NCBI RefSeq assembly: GCF_042453785.1
Contig: NC_091675.1
Location: 9,436,501 to 9,500,500 of the forward strand
Length of the DNA stretch: 64,000 nucleotides
Origin: Malus domestica
Lineage: Eukaryota > Streptophyta > Magnoliopsida > Rosales > Rosaceae
Reading direction: 5' to 3'
Position numbers and translations under genes: made by a program. Below the pieces are notes generated by a model. It searched no databases. It was given only the letters and a program-made list of their open reading frames with translations, and was not told the DNA's origin. Positions 1 through 9,787 of the stretch are shown in pieces (within the stretch, counting starts at the first letter, position 1; each line of letters starts with the position of its first letter).

Positions 1-23
1 TTGAAACGGTTGGCTAGAGCAAG

Positions 24-269
24 CTAGATGGTGCATGGGTCCTCCTTAAAGAGGTACTCAGTATGCAGTGCATCATGAATGTGTCTTCGAATGAAGATCA
101 TTGCAGTAACTTTATAAGCTTCATCGACAGGTTTGTCGTCGGTAGGTGCCTTGATGGTTGCTCTAATACCTTTTACAGTAAGATAGAGCTTCACGTCTTG
201 AACCCACTTTAGGTAGTTCCTTCCAGAGACTTCCAGAGCGGTGAAATTGAGCTTGTTCAAGTTCGACAT
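24..269 (-). pseudogene. Ty1/Copia-type retrotransposon gag fragment
   Basis: The minus strand from an ATG at 269 encodes the usual N-terminus of plant Copia gag-like (UBN2-type) proteins: it opens MSNLNKLNFTALEVSGRNYL, continues with a KWVQDVKLYL stretch and a later TAMIFIRRHIHDAL stretch. This matches the retrotransposon gag polyproteins that are abundant in rosaceous genomes (family knowledge). The reading frame ends at 24 right after EDPCTI, where family members run on through a conserved tryptophan region, so the copy is frameshifted or truncated. No protease, integrase or reverse transcriptase can be seen because the window begins here. The element may continue to the left of the window. 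Confidence 0.75.
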
Positions 270-329
270 GTCCCTAAAATGGAGGTACAACAAAACGTGG
301 TTAGTCATATGGTAATTCATAGACATACA

Positions 330-1380
330 TCGTAGAACATTCAGGTTATATAGACATGTATTGGTTTAATTTAAACATGAAAGCTACATGTTTCATGCGG
401 TAAGTTGTGAATGAAAACTTCGGGTTTCAAAGACATTAAATATGAAACTACATGTTCAATTTAGTTTTATGAACGATTAGTCCATAAAGGAGAGGTTCCT
501 GCAAGAACACAGAATGTAATATGCTGATTGAAGTGTAGTGGATTTGAGTTGTTTCGGGAACTCAAGTGTAAGAGCTTCGGGACTACAAAATGATGTCAAC
601 GGTTCAAAGTATAAAAATAAATTATTGAATCGTTAATGTCCAAAAATGATCTTCAGGTCAATAATTTCGGATTAATTATCAGATTAATGGACTGCAATTT
701 ACTTTTAATTAATTAAATAGATCGGGACCAAACTGGTCGATCGTGGAGTCAAAATAATGATAGATGGGTCATATTAGCTTCCATTTGTGATAAACCAAGT
801 GATAATTAAATTATAATTAATTAGCGTAAACCAAAGTACCCCAAAAAATTTGGGCATGATTTATAATGAGGGGATGCCAAAAATTGGCATAGGGTCGAAA
901 AACAAAGCGGGCTCAGCCAAAAGTGGGCTGGCTACGATGTGGGGATAGGCCCTGCAGCACGGCTGCAAGCCATAGGGCCACGGGGAGGACTGCAGGCCTC
1001 AGGCTGTGAGATTTGGGGAGCCCAACAGCAAAAGCTGCTGTTTTTGGCCAGGCATGGGGGAAGCCCAGCCCAAGGCTGGCTTGCGGGTTGGTGCGGGGAA
1101 TTGTAAAATTGTTGTGCAGTCTCTTTTGCTAATGCAAGTGATGTAAAGACGTTTTAAGCGGAATATGGAACACGGAACAAACAAGTTAAAAAAAAAAAAA
1201 AACCACTTACATTGAACCCAACAAACACCTAATTGTTACTCAAAAGTTAAAGCATGAATCTGTAGAATTCTAAACCATATTATGATAGAAATTAAAAGCA
1301 TTTATTCTTGAGTTCATGAACATAATCTGTTAAATCATGAACCGTATAATTGTCTATTAAAATCCCTTTACATGCTACCG
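330..1380. other. Intergenic spacer, possibly Copia leader/LTR remnant
   Basis: I see no gene here. The stretch lies upstream of the gag fragment on the minus strand and could be its leader and degraded LTR, but I could not find a matching second LTR or a primer-binding site. Bases 900-1100 are a GC-rich patch with short CTGCAGGC-like words, and an A13 run ends at about 1201. Sequence after 1380 begins the promoter of the first TPD1-like copy. Confidence 0.4.
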
Positions 1381-1389
1381 TATATAAAT
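1381..1389 (+). promoter_or_regulatory. TATA box of TPD1-like copy A
   Basis: TATATAAAT lies 82 bases before the ATG of copy A. The same box and its downstream leader (ATTAGACCAT then CCATCTAT and TTCCACCAA words) recur before copy C at 4208, and a looser version stands before copy B at 2460. The conservation shows that the promoter was duplicated together with the genes. Confidence 0.5.
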
Positions 1390-1470
1390 TAGACCATGAC
1401 ACAACCTCCATCTATCTTCCACCAAGCACTTCAGTACCAAAGATCTTTAGCACGCACAAGTTTCTCGAAA

Positions 1471-2109
1471 ATGGCTTACCTTGGTCAAATCATTCGTTGT
1501 GATTCTTCTTTTCAGTCTCATTTGCAAAGGTAGAATAGTAGTATAATTGAGCTTATATATTGATTTGTTTTCGCGACTAAACTTTTACAGGAAGTAACAA
1601 ATGCCCTAGCCTATAAGTTTTTCAGGACTCTCTTTACATATATAGAAATTTTTGCATTGCGTACAATGAATATATGTAACGTCATTATTTCCAAAATTAA
1701 CATTACGCCTTTGATGAAGCATTTCTTCCCTTATAGCAGTATCACACTTTTTTTTTTTACTGAACTATTTGATTCATGAAATCTGTATGGTTTTGCTGCT
1801 TGCTCACCGTCTTTCACCGACCTCACTATCGGTACTACACGTAGAGGGAGAGTGGTTGGAGGCAAGCCGGAATGGAATGTGGTGGTGACCAACAACTGCA
1901 AGTGTGATCGTAGGAGCATAATCTTGAATTGCAAAGGGTTTCAGTCTGCGGAACTCGCTGATCCGTCAATCTTCTTGAAGCAAGGTGACGTGTGCCTTCT
2001 CTAAAGGGGCAGTACCTTGGCTCCCGGTGCTCCCGTCAAATTTTCCTATGCTTGGGATCCTTCTTTTGTTATGTTTCCTAAATCTGCTGATATTGTTGGT
2101 GCTTGTTGA
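1471..2109 (+). pseudogene. TPD1-like secreted cysteine-rich protein, dead copy A
   Basis: This is the first of three tandem copies of a two-exon gene for a TAPETUM DETERMINANT1-like protein. Exon 1 (from 1471) would encode the signal peptide but has one extra T after the second codon compared with copy C, which shifts the frame. The intron acceptor that reads TGTAG in copy C reads TGTAT here (about 1790), so the AG is lost. Exon 2 keeps the family motifs GKPEWNVVVTNNC, a cysteine pair, and CKGFQS, but a TAA at 2002-2004 stops it about two thirds through; homology continues in frame to TGA at 2107. Three independent lesions make this a pseudogene. I identify the family from the GKPEW, NNCxC and GFQ motifs typical of TPD1 homologues. 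Confidence 0.8.
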
Positions 2110-2585
2110 GAGATATTGAGGTGGAGGCCTATAGGTTAATTTGAAGCTTTTGAACAAATAATTGTACTTCAACTTGGAATTTTGGCTACAAATTAAATAA
2201 ATGCAGATTTTCTACTGCCCCAATATTTCTCTTTTAATTTTATGAACAATATTGCTTTTTTTTTTTTTTTTTATAATTTTGACAGAGAAATATTTTGTGG
2301 TTTAATTTGCCCTTATCTGTACAAGGGTTTTGGTTTACTTTCATGGCCGTTTAACGCTTTGATGATATAATCAGAAATAATTTTCCCCATCAATGTAGCA
2401 CACATTCAATATGTTTTATTGCTTTTTTTAGTTGTCGATTCGAATGCCCTTCCGAATTTTATATAAATCAGGCCATGTATGTACGCATCCACCGTCTCTC
2501 TTCAACAAAGTATTTCAAAACAAAGTGTCTTCAACCAAGTATTTCAAAACTCATAAAGGGTTTCAGCACACTCACTTTCTCTAAA

Positions 2586-3632
2586 ATGGCTGCCTTGGTC
2601 AAGTCTTTCATTGTGATACTTTTCAGCTTCATTAACGAAGGTAAATACTAGTATATTTGCTTTTATATATTGATTTTACTACAGTAGACTCTCTATCTGT
2701 ATTGTTCGACTACATTTTTGTGTCCAAATAACAAATGAATGTAGTCATTTTTAAATGATTCACACTGTCGATTATTCTTGCATACAACGAATGTATATAG
2801 TAACTCCCTTTTATACACATGTACACATGATTTATACGCTATGTTATTATTCAATAACGATGTGGGTTTAGTGATTCACGAGGAAGCATTTCTGACCCAA
2901 CGAAACTCATCTTTTTTCTTTTTGTACTAATTGATTCATGAAATTTGTAAGGTTTTGTGGTTGCTCTTAGTCTTTGTCCTACCTCAATACCAGTACTTCC
3001 CAATCAGGAGATTGGTCCGAGGCAAGCACAATGGAACTTGGTCATGACCGACCAACAACTGCAAAGTGTCCTTGAGGGTGCGTTTGGTACGCAGACGGAA
3101 CGGAACGGAACGGGACGGGACGGGACGGAACGAAGGTGTAATTTTTGAAAAAGACATGGGGTATATTTGTCTTAAAATGGTAAAACATTGTGTTCCACAG
3201 ACGTGAAACAAACCCGTTCCAGGGGGGGAGGTGGGACGCAAAAACACCCAAAATCTGTCCCGTGGAACAACCCGTTCCACCCATTTTTGGCGCACCAAAC
3301 GCAGGACGGAACGCCTCGTCCCGCTCCGTCCCGTCCCGTCCCACGTACCAAACGCACCCTGAAGAAACATAATCTTGAGTTGCAAAGGGTTTCAGACAGT
3401 AGAGCCTGTTAGTCCATCAATCCTATTGAAGCAAGGTGACGATTTGCTTCCTCATCACGGGCAGTTTCTTGGAGGCCGGTACTTCAGTCAGATTTTCGTA
3501 TATGCTCGGGATCCTCCCTTCCTTCTGTTGCCTAAATCTGCAGCTTTTAGTGATGATTTGAGGAATAATAATTGTAAGGGTGGCCTCGAGCTTAATGTAC
3601 TGGTTATTGGACTTCCAACTTTTGAAATTTAG
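2586..3632 (+). pseudogene. TPD1-like protein, copy B split by a MITE
   Basis: Exon 1 (2586-2640) is intact and encodes a hydrophobic signal peptide, opening MAALVKSFIVILFSF, with a GTAAAT donor at 2641. Exon 2 begins near 2952 after TGTAAG. It lacks one T relative to copy C, and in the original frame carries a TAG a few codons later. It is then interrupted after the first paired cysteine codon by a 284-bp MITE (3076-3359). Homology resumes at about 3363 with the LSCKGFQTVEPV motif and runs to roughly 3560, where the terminal cysteine region is altered and the frame extends to 3632. It cannot encode a normal family member. It was probably already frameshifted before or soon after the MITE insertion; the order cannot be proved here. 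Confidence 0.8.
3076..3359. mobile_element. MITE with 3-bp TGA target duplication (PIF/Harbinger-like)
   Basis: A 284-bp element with terminal inverted repeats GGGTGCGTTTGGTACG and CGTACCAAACGCACCC sits inside exon 2 of TPD1-like copy B, flanked by TGA at 3073-3075 and 3360-3362. Three-base duplications of the T-N-A kind and GGG termini fit Tourist-like elements. Just inside each end are short arrays of GGAAC/GGGAC words (complement CCGTC/CCGCTC), about 3100-3130 and 3305-3340. No coding capacity. The 1.14-kb element at 59.7 kb has related GGGTG(C/T)GTTTG ends. Confidence 0.8.
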
Positions 3633-4207
3633 TTTCAGATGTAATACATGCAGAGTTTATACTGCACAAATAATTCTCAGTTATTTACATGGATGTTTCT
3701 TTTTCTCGACAATGTGATATTCTCTACGAAGAAGGTGATTCGAATTTTGGTGTATGGTTGTGAGCACTTTAGTTACGATATTTTGTTTAGGTATTTTCTC
3801 TGTCTTTTCCATTCAAAACTTGCACCGTTTACCTTATAATTTCTCCTACTATTGAACCATCGGTATATTTTTCTTTGATACTTCAATATTTTTAAACTAA
3901 TGATATAATGAAGATTTTAAAAAAATTAATGTTAATTATTATATTGTAATCCAGTAGTGTTTCTTTCACCTGTTATCATGAGTAGTAGGTTTTAACTTTG
4001 AGTCTCTTGGATGAAGAGGTTAATATCAAATTACCATAGTATGATGTAGCTCAAATATGACAAAAAAAGATAATAAAATAACATATGTTGTTGACTGCTA
4101 TAATTATGTCAATGAAACTCCAACACATCAAAATATTGGAAGATGTAACTTTGGATTTGGTTTTACTGCCTTACCATAGTTGTAGATTTGAGTCCCCTCC
4201 CGTTGAA

Positions 4208-4214
4208 TATAAAT
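4208..4214 (+). promoter_or_regulatory. TATA box of TPD1-like copy C
   Basis: TATAAAT lies 80 bases before the start codon at 4288. Its context (ATTAGACCATA, then CCATCTATATTCCACCAA) is shared with the promoter of copy A, so this is the duplicated core promoter of the one copy that can still make a full protein. Confidence 0.5.
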
Positions 4215-4287
4215 TAGACCATACAAACACCATCTATATTCCACCAAGGATTTCAAAACCAAAAGTTCGCACATAAACTTCTGTAAA

Positions 4288-5291
4288 ATGGCTACCCTGG
4301 TCATGTCCTTCATCGTGATTCTTCTTTTCAGTCTCGCTAGGAATGGTAGCGTGATAGTGCAATGCTTTTATCTATTTGTTTTCTTTGGTAGCCTCTATTC
4401 GCATTTCTCGACTAAAAATTTGCCCGAGTAACAAATGAAGTCAACCTGAGTAGACTCTGTTCTCTATATATAGAGAAAATCTTACATACAACGAATGAAT
4501 AGAACATCCTTGTATCTGATATTAACACAATGCGCTTTTAGACACACTTACACATGATTTACGCAAATCTTATACTCAATGCCACGACACTCCAAATTAT
4601 TTTCTTTTCAACAATTTGATTGATGAAATTTGTAGGCTTTTGTGCTTGTTCTTTGGACAACCTCAACATCGGCACGTACCGGAGTGGGAGAGAGGTAGGA
4701 GGCAAGCCAGAATGGTAACGTGATAGTGCAATGCTTTTATCTATTTGTTTTCTTTGGTAGCCTCTATTCGCATTTCTCGACTAAAAATTTGCCCGAGTAA
4801 CAAATGAAGTCAACCTGAGTAGACTCTATTCTCTATATATAGAGAAAATCTTGCATACAACGAATGAATAGAACATCCTTGTATCTGATATTAACACAAT
4901 GCGCCTTTAGACACACTTACACATGATTTACGCAAATCTTATACTCAATGCCACGACACTCCAAATTATTTTCTTTTCAACAATTTGATTGATGAAATTT
5001 GTAGGCTTTTGTGCTTGTTCTTTGGACAACCTCAACATCGGCACGTACCGGAGTGGGAGAGAGGTAAGAGGCAAGCCAGAATGGAACGTTGTTGTGACGA
5101 ACAACTGCAATTGTGCTCGAAACCACATAGTCTTGAGTTGCCAAGGATTTCAGACTGTGGAACCTGTTGATCCAGCAATCCTAGAAAAGCGAGGGGACGA
5201 GTGCGTCCTCATCAGAGGCGATAGCTTGGCCGCTGGTGCTTGGGATCCTCCTGTGCATATGCTGCCTAAATCTTTTAGCGGTGGATGTTGA
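4288..5291 (+). CDS. TPD1-like small secreted cysteine-rich protein
   Basis: Two exons, 4288-4345 and 5005-5291, give a 114-residue protein. Residues 1-19 form a signal peptide (MATLVMSFIVILLFSLARN); the mature part has FCACS, GKPEWNVVVTNNCNC, SCQGFQTVEPVDP, a GDEC and a terminal GGC, giving seven cysteines. This is the layout of TPD1 and its homologues, secreted ligands that in Arabidopsis act with the EMS1/EXS receptor kinase in anther cell fate; which role this short paralogue has is unknown. The intron contains a duplicated copy of the acceptor and the first 75 bases of exon 2 (4636-4710). Only direct joining of 4345 to 5005 keeps the frame; including the inner copy reads W-stop, or shifts the frame if spliced at its GTAACG donor. 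The start was chosen because it aligns with copies A and B. It is the only copy with an open frame; expression is not shown. Confidence 0.75.
4342..5079 (+). repeat. 369-bp tandem duplication across an exon-intron-exon boundary
   Basis: Units 4342-4710 and 4711-5079 are both 369 bp and differ at about five positions (for example GGTAGC/GGTAAC and GAGGTAGG/GAGGTAAG), so the duplication is recent. Each unit starts with AATGG, which also follows the second unit at 5080, suggesting microhomology at the breakpoints. The unit contains the last bases of exon 1, the whole intron and the first part of exon 2 of the TPD1-like gene. Confidence 0.9.
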
Positions 5292-5701
5292 GAACTAATT
5301 GAGAGGGGGGGCTAGAGGTTTTGATGCTTTAATTTCAACTGTAATACATGCCGAAATAAATAGTCCAACTACGAAAATCTGCCCAACAGTTTGGTTAGAG
5401 AATCGATCTATCGTGTCGGGTATACTACCAACTCAATCAGGTAGGATTTTTTCAGTTGGCAATTATATCTTAACGGGAAATGATTTTAAAAGACGAAACG
5501 CCACTGTGATTTTTATCCATAGAGAGAGAGAGAGAGGGAATTATTAAAGGTGTACAACTAAGAAATCTGATAGCTTAACAAGTACTGTAAAAATTTCTAG
5601 CATATGTGGACCTGCCACCTAAATTACTCAACTCCTACAACCCCAAATTCCCGATAGCTTGAAAAATGCGGCAAGTTCAGAGAAAAAAAAAATAAATAAA
5701 T

Positions 5702-7710
5702 TCATTTTCTCCTCTTAGCAGGTGGCTGAGGAATGTCTTCCTCCTCATCTTCCTCGTCCTCTTCTTCTTCGTCTTCAGTCTCTTCCTCCCCATCATCACC
5801 ATCATCATCGTCGTCATCGTCGTCATCGTCTTCCTCATCTTCTTTCTCATCATCATCACCATCCTCTTCGCTTACACCATCACCATTGGCCTCAGGCTCG
5901 CCTTCTGGATTACCTTTACCCTCATTGTCTTCTCCTGAGGCGTCATCCTCGTTGCCACCATCTTCATCCTGGTCATCACCGGCAGCATCATCATCGTCGT
6001 CATCGTCGTCCTCAGTTTCACTTGCATCTTTGTTCTCAGGACCAGGTGTTTCCACTACATAAAGCTCAGTGATAGGAAACCTGCAAAGAAATTTTGGTTT
6101 CACTAAATTCCCTATCACAAGAATAAAAGATAAAATGGCAAGTCCAAACACTAACCCCGTGACTGCCTCAGGTTCTTTGGGAAAAACATTGATATTGTTT
6201 CGCACAGATCCCATCTGAAAAAACCACAAACATGTGAATGGAGATACAAGTAAAATTAAGTAGTTTCCTTACCAAGTCAGCTGAAAAAGTTCAAGTCAGA
6301 AGCAAAAGGGACAATAATCCAAGAAGGCGAAACTAGATTACAACGACAACGCAGCTTTATAAGAAGTCATGCTACAGACACACAGGGTCAGAAACGACTT
6401 TAGCTTAAATGCTCACTAGGATAGCCTCATTTACTCGATCAGAGGAGTTGGACTTTTATACATTAATGGAAGTATCACTGATGGCTACTTTCATTTTCAG
6501 ATAAGATAAGAGATAGACGATCAAGCCAATAACAAAGGCCTTCAGATTTCAATTTAAAACAGTGTGAAAAAGCGAAGGAAACTTAAAACCTACCCCAGCA
6601 ACACTATCCGTTCAAGACCTGAACTATGGCCTAGAAAGGTAAAATTTGTGTTCCTCTCCACTTGAACAACCTGATTAATAAACTAGGAAGCTAGTCATAC
6701 CTGAAATTTGAAAAAACTAGTTCTATATTTGTAAGCCAACATATAAGTACATGACAATCGTTTTCCTCCCCTCCCCATGGGGACAAATTGAGTGTAGACT
6801 ACATTTTTCTACGACCCTGCGACATATTCGACCTTTATAAGAACAATATTAAAGCAGAAATATACTCTAGTTTCAGCAGAACCATGTGCCAACCACCATG
6901 AAACACAAGGAATTCAAGATAATTTAGGACTAAAGGCTAACGTCGCGCATTATCATTATGGCACAGGAAGTATCTCATCTGGAGGACATCGTAAAGTTAA
7001 AGCGACAAACAAAACATGGATCAGGCCATCATATAATTGAACCCCAAGTTAATTATATTCAGTCTACTTCCAGGTCATACGATTCAAACTTTGACAAAGT
7101 CAAGATCTAGGGAAACGCAAATCAAGTTTGGAAAGAAACAGATTGTGGCACAGATCAAGTTTGAATCCGTACGAAAATACTCGCTAAACAATAAAAAACA
7201 CTAATTAAAACCCCAGCATATCAGAAATCATATAATTATAAAAATGTATGAGAAACAACTATCCTACAAGATTCGGAGAAAAAATCGAAAAATTGGAAAC
7301 CAACAAAGCATCTCAACAAATTCATATAGTCCTTAAGTAGAGCAAAAATCATGAAAACCAAACATCACAGAAATAGAAGCAAAATATATAAATAAAATTC
7401 ACAAAAATCGAATCTTAAGCTACGTATGGAAGAAAATCCTAGTTCTTGAAACAAAAAAAATAACAGAAAACCCCCCAATGCACAAAACACAACAAATTAA
7501 GCAAAAACCATAAAATTGATAAATAAAAACAATTCAGAACAAAAAATTGAGCCAAAATAGTTGTAAAGTAGGAGAGAATACCATCAAGCAGGACAAAGCA
7601 AGAGACTTGGCAGCAGCAGCAATGGCTGCCTCAGCCACCAAAGCCTGCACCACAGAGCAGAGAAAACCGTCCAAAACGAGGCCGTTTGAGCAGAGGCCGT
7701 CCATCTCCAT
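5702..7710 (-). CDS. Acidic, Asp/Glu-tract nuclear-type protein
   Basis: Three coding exons fit: 7582-7710, 6156-6214 and 5702-6080, joined at GT-AG introns in frame, for 188 residues. The N-terminal 43 residues are alanine- and leucine-rich (MEMDGLCSN start, then VAEAAIAAAAKSLALS). The middle exon gives MGSVRNNINVFPKEPEAVTG and the third starts FPITELYVVETPGPE. From about residue 85 the chain is almost only Asp, Glu, Gly and Asn in runs of up to about ten Asp, ending PPAKRRK, a likely nuclear localisation signal. I recognise this as a plant-specific acidic protein of unknown function rather than a named family. The acidic tract suggests binding of histones or other basic partners, which is inference. 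The reading frame without splicing at 6155 would also stay open into the intron, so an intron-retained form is possible. Confidence 0.65.
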
Positions 7711-7749
7711 GCCCAGAAACGAGTTTCTAGAAAGAGAAAATCCCTAATT

Positions 7750-9787
7750 GAGAGAGAATTTGAGGAGAGGGGGAATTTAGGGTTTTGGGAATTGGGTTTT
7801 TTTGCTAGGGTTTTGAGGATTATTGTAAATTGGGAAAGAGATTTTGATGCTACCGTAGCCACTAGGACCTTGGTTTTGGAAGGAGTAACACAAAAGATGG
7901 GGTGACAGTGGACGAAAACGACGGAGAGATATTGACCGTAGGATATGTAGCTAAAGATAAGATCTTGGATGTTAGATGTGATCCGAAGGCTATGGTTTGG
8001 CCGTCGTTGCTTTGATACGAAGGTGCTGTCGGGTTAAGTTTAACTTCATTGACTTTTTTGTGGGATTAATTACGGTTTTAGTCCCTGAAATTTAGGAAGA
8101 TTTTAATGTCGTGTTACTCGTGTAAGCCTTTAGACCGGCTCTGAAATTCCGTCAAAAGAATTGACGGAAGCTAAATTTAAAACACACTCCGCCAACAACA
8201 ATCAGTAGTTATTACCAGAATTTTTTTATTTTATTTATTCAATCCAAAATGTTAGAAAAAAATGATCTTATTTTTTAAGTAAAATTTAGAATTATTTTTG
8301 AACTTGCACTTGAGTTTAGAATTCAACCCTAAACTAAATTTCCGTCAATTAACGCCTCTTTATTTAACTAGGTTTTTACTATTCTTCCTTCTAGATGATG
8401 TAAGTCGGTTTTTCTTTCTAAAATAATCAAGTGCCATGCATATGAGGTATTTTTTTAGGAAAAAGGATCCTCGTCGGATTCACGATCGTTTTTCTGGGGT
8501 TATAAGGATTCCGTAATCATGACCGTTCATCTTACATCGTGCGGTCAGAAATCATTTCAAAATTTAAAATTTAAAATTAAATATAAATAGTAACTAACAA
8601 AAAGTGATCGCACGATGTACGATGAACGGTCACGATCACGGAATCCCTACTATCCCAGGAAAAGCATGCAAGCTATGGTTTAATAAAGGTCTCTGTAAAA
8701 CGTACAAATTGCAGCAAGGTGAAGAAGCATGCAAGCTTAACATAATCGCATTTTAAAATTTCATCCTTTCGATCCTAAACACTCACAGACCCCATTAGAG
8801 AGGAATCATTCACCCTAAGATATTACAAAATCAGAAAAATTAACCAAATAAAGATCCTCCGACGTCGGACGAGATAGAAGCAGCAAGAACGGCAGCCGAT
8901 TAGCGGGAGCAGAAGCAGAAGGTGTAAAGAGAGGGAGGGGCGGAGGTTCTGGAACGAAAATCGAGGCCATGGACGATGGTTTTGGGTCTATACAGTCGAG
9001 TCACCGCTGGTGGAGTTGGAAAATTGTTTTGATTTTCAGTTGCGGCCTGCAATATATATTTCTTTACAGTCTGTTACTACAGTTTTGTTTTTGGTATTAG
9101 GTTTTGTGACTGTTAACTACCGTCTTCTACTAACAGCTTCGGTCCTCTACTGTAAGTGCCCGTGTTGTTGTGCTAGCCAGACTTGTCATCAGAGTTTAAT
9201 TCTCCTCCGTATTCTGGCAGCTTCAGCAGCAAGCAGATCGAGTAATTATCATCTCAGCTGTGTTGCTGGTGTGGTGAAACTCCTTAGTTACCAAGAAATT
9301 TGTGGAGGCCGGTGGAATGATAGATAGATAGAAAGACAGATATACGGCCAGATCAGTTCTTCCTTTACCTCCAGTGCATGAACTATAATATGTCCATGTC
9401 TTTCTTGGGTTTCAAGGCTAAATAAAGCACTGTCTTTTTATCGACAAAAAGCAGTTCGACTCTCCGGCAGCCTTCTAATTTCTCCATAAACCCTGTTTGT
9501 TTTAAGTTGCTTCAACTTCATCTGGCAAACATGTTCTTCAGATACCCATGTTTGATACCCTTCCATAAATTAAAAAGTAATATGGTCTATATATATAAAA
9601 TATCAAAACCAACCGAAATATGATCTAATTCGAATGAGGGTGAACTGAGTCATTGTAGCAAAGCAAAGAAAGTCTGAGACAATTACTACTCTGGGCATAT
9701 TGGACTAGCCCCAGAAATAAAAAGTTCCAGAGTACTATAGAAATGGCCAAAAGAAAAGAAAAATAAATCCAAGTCGGCAAGTCCCAA
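7750..9787. other. Intergenic region with MITE and no convincing gene
   Basis: This spacer separates the acidic-protein gene, which reads leftwards from 7710, from the 3' end of the TOPLESS-related gene. It holds a foldback MITE (8473-8660). On the minus strand a 51-codon ORF (8815-8970, opening MASIFVPEPPPLPLF) and on the plus strand short ORFs around 8969-9327 are present. None shows a recognisable domain, and no splice-linked continuation is obvious. Confidence 0.4.
8473..8660. mobile_element. Foldback MITE, family 1, first copy
   Basis: The two ends can pair over about 58 bp: on the left GGATTCCGTAATCATGACCG then TTCATCTTACATCGTGCG, on the right the complement CGCACGATGTACGATGAACG then GTCACGATCACGGAATCC. 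The centre is AT-rich. A related copy lies at 23640-23830. I could not define the target duplication. Confidence 0.65.

Noticed and set aside
3042-3412. Overlapping frames on both strands around 3.0-3.4 kb
   Set aside because: They arise from the GGAAC/GGGAC repeats of the MITE and from TPD1-like exon pieces.
5722-6072. Plus-strand Ser-rich and His/Leu-rich frames
   Set aside because: Shadows of the Asp/Glu tract encoded on the minus strand.
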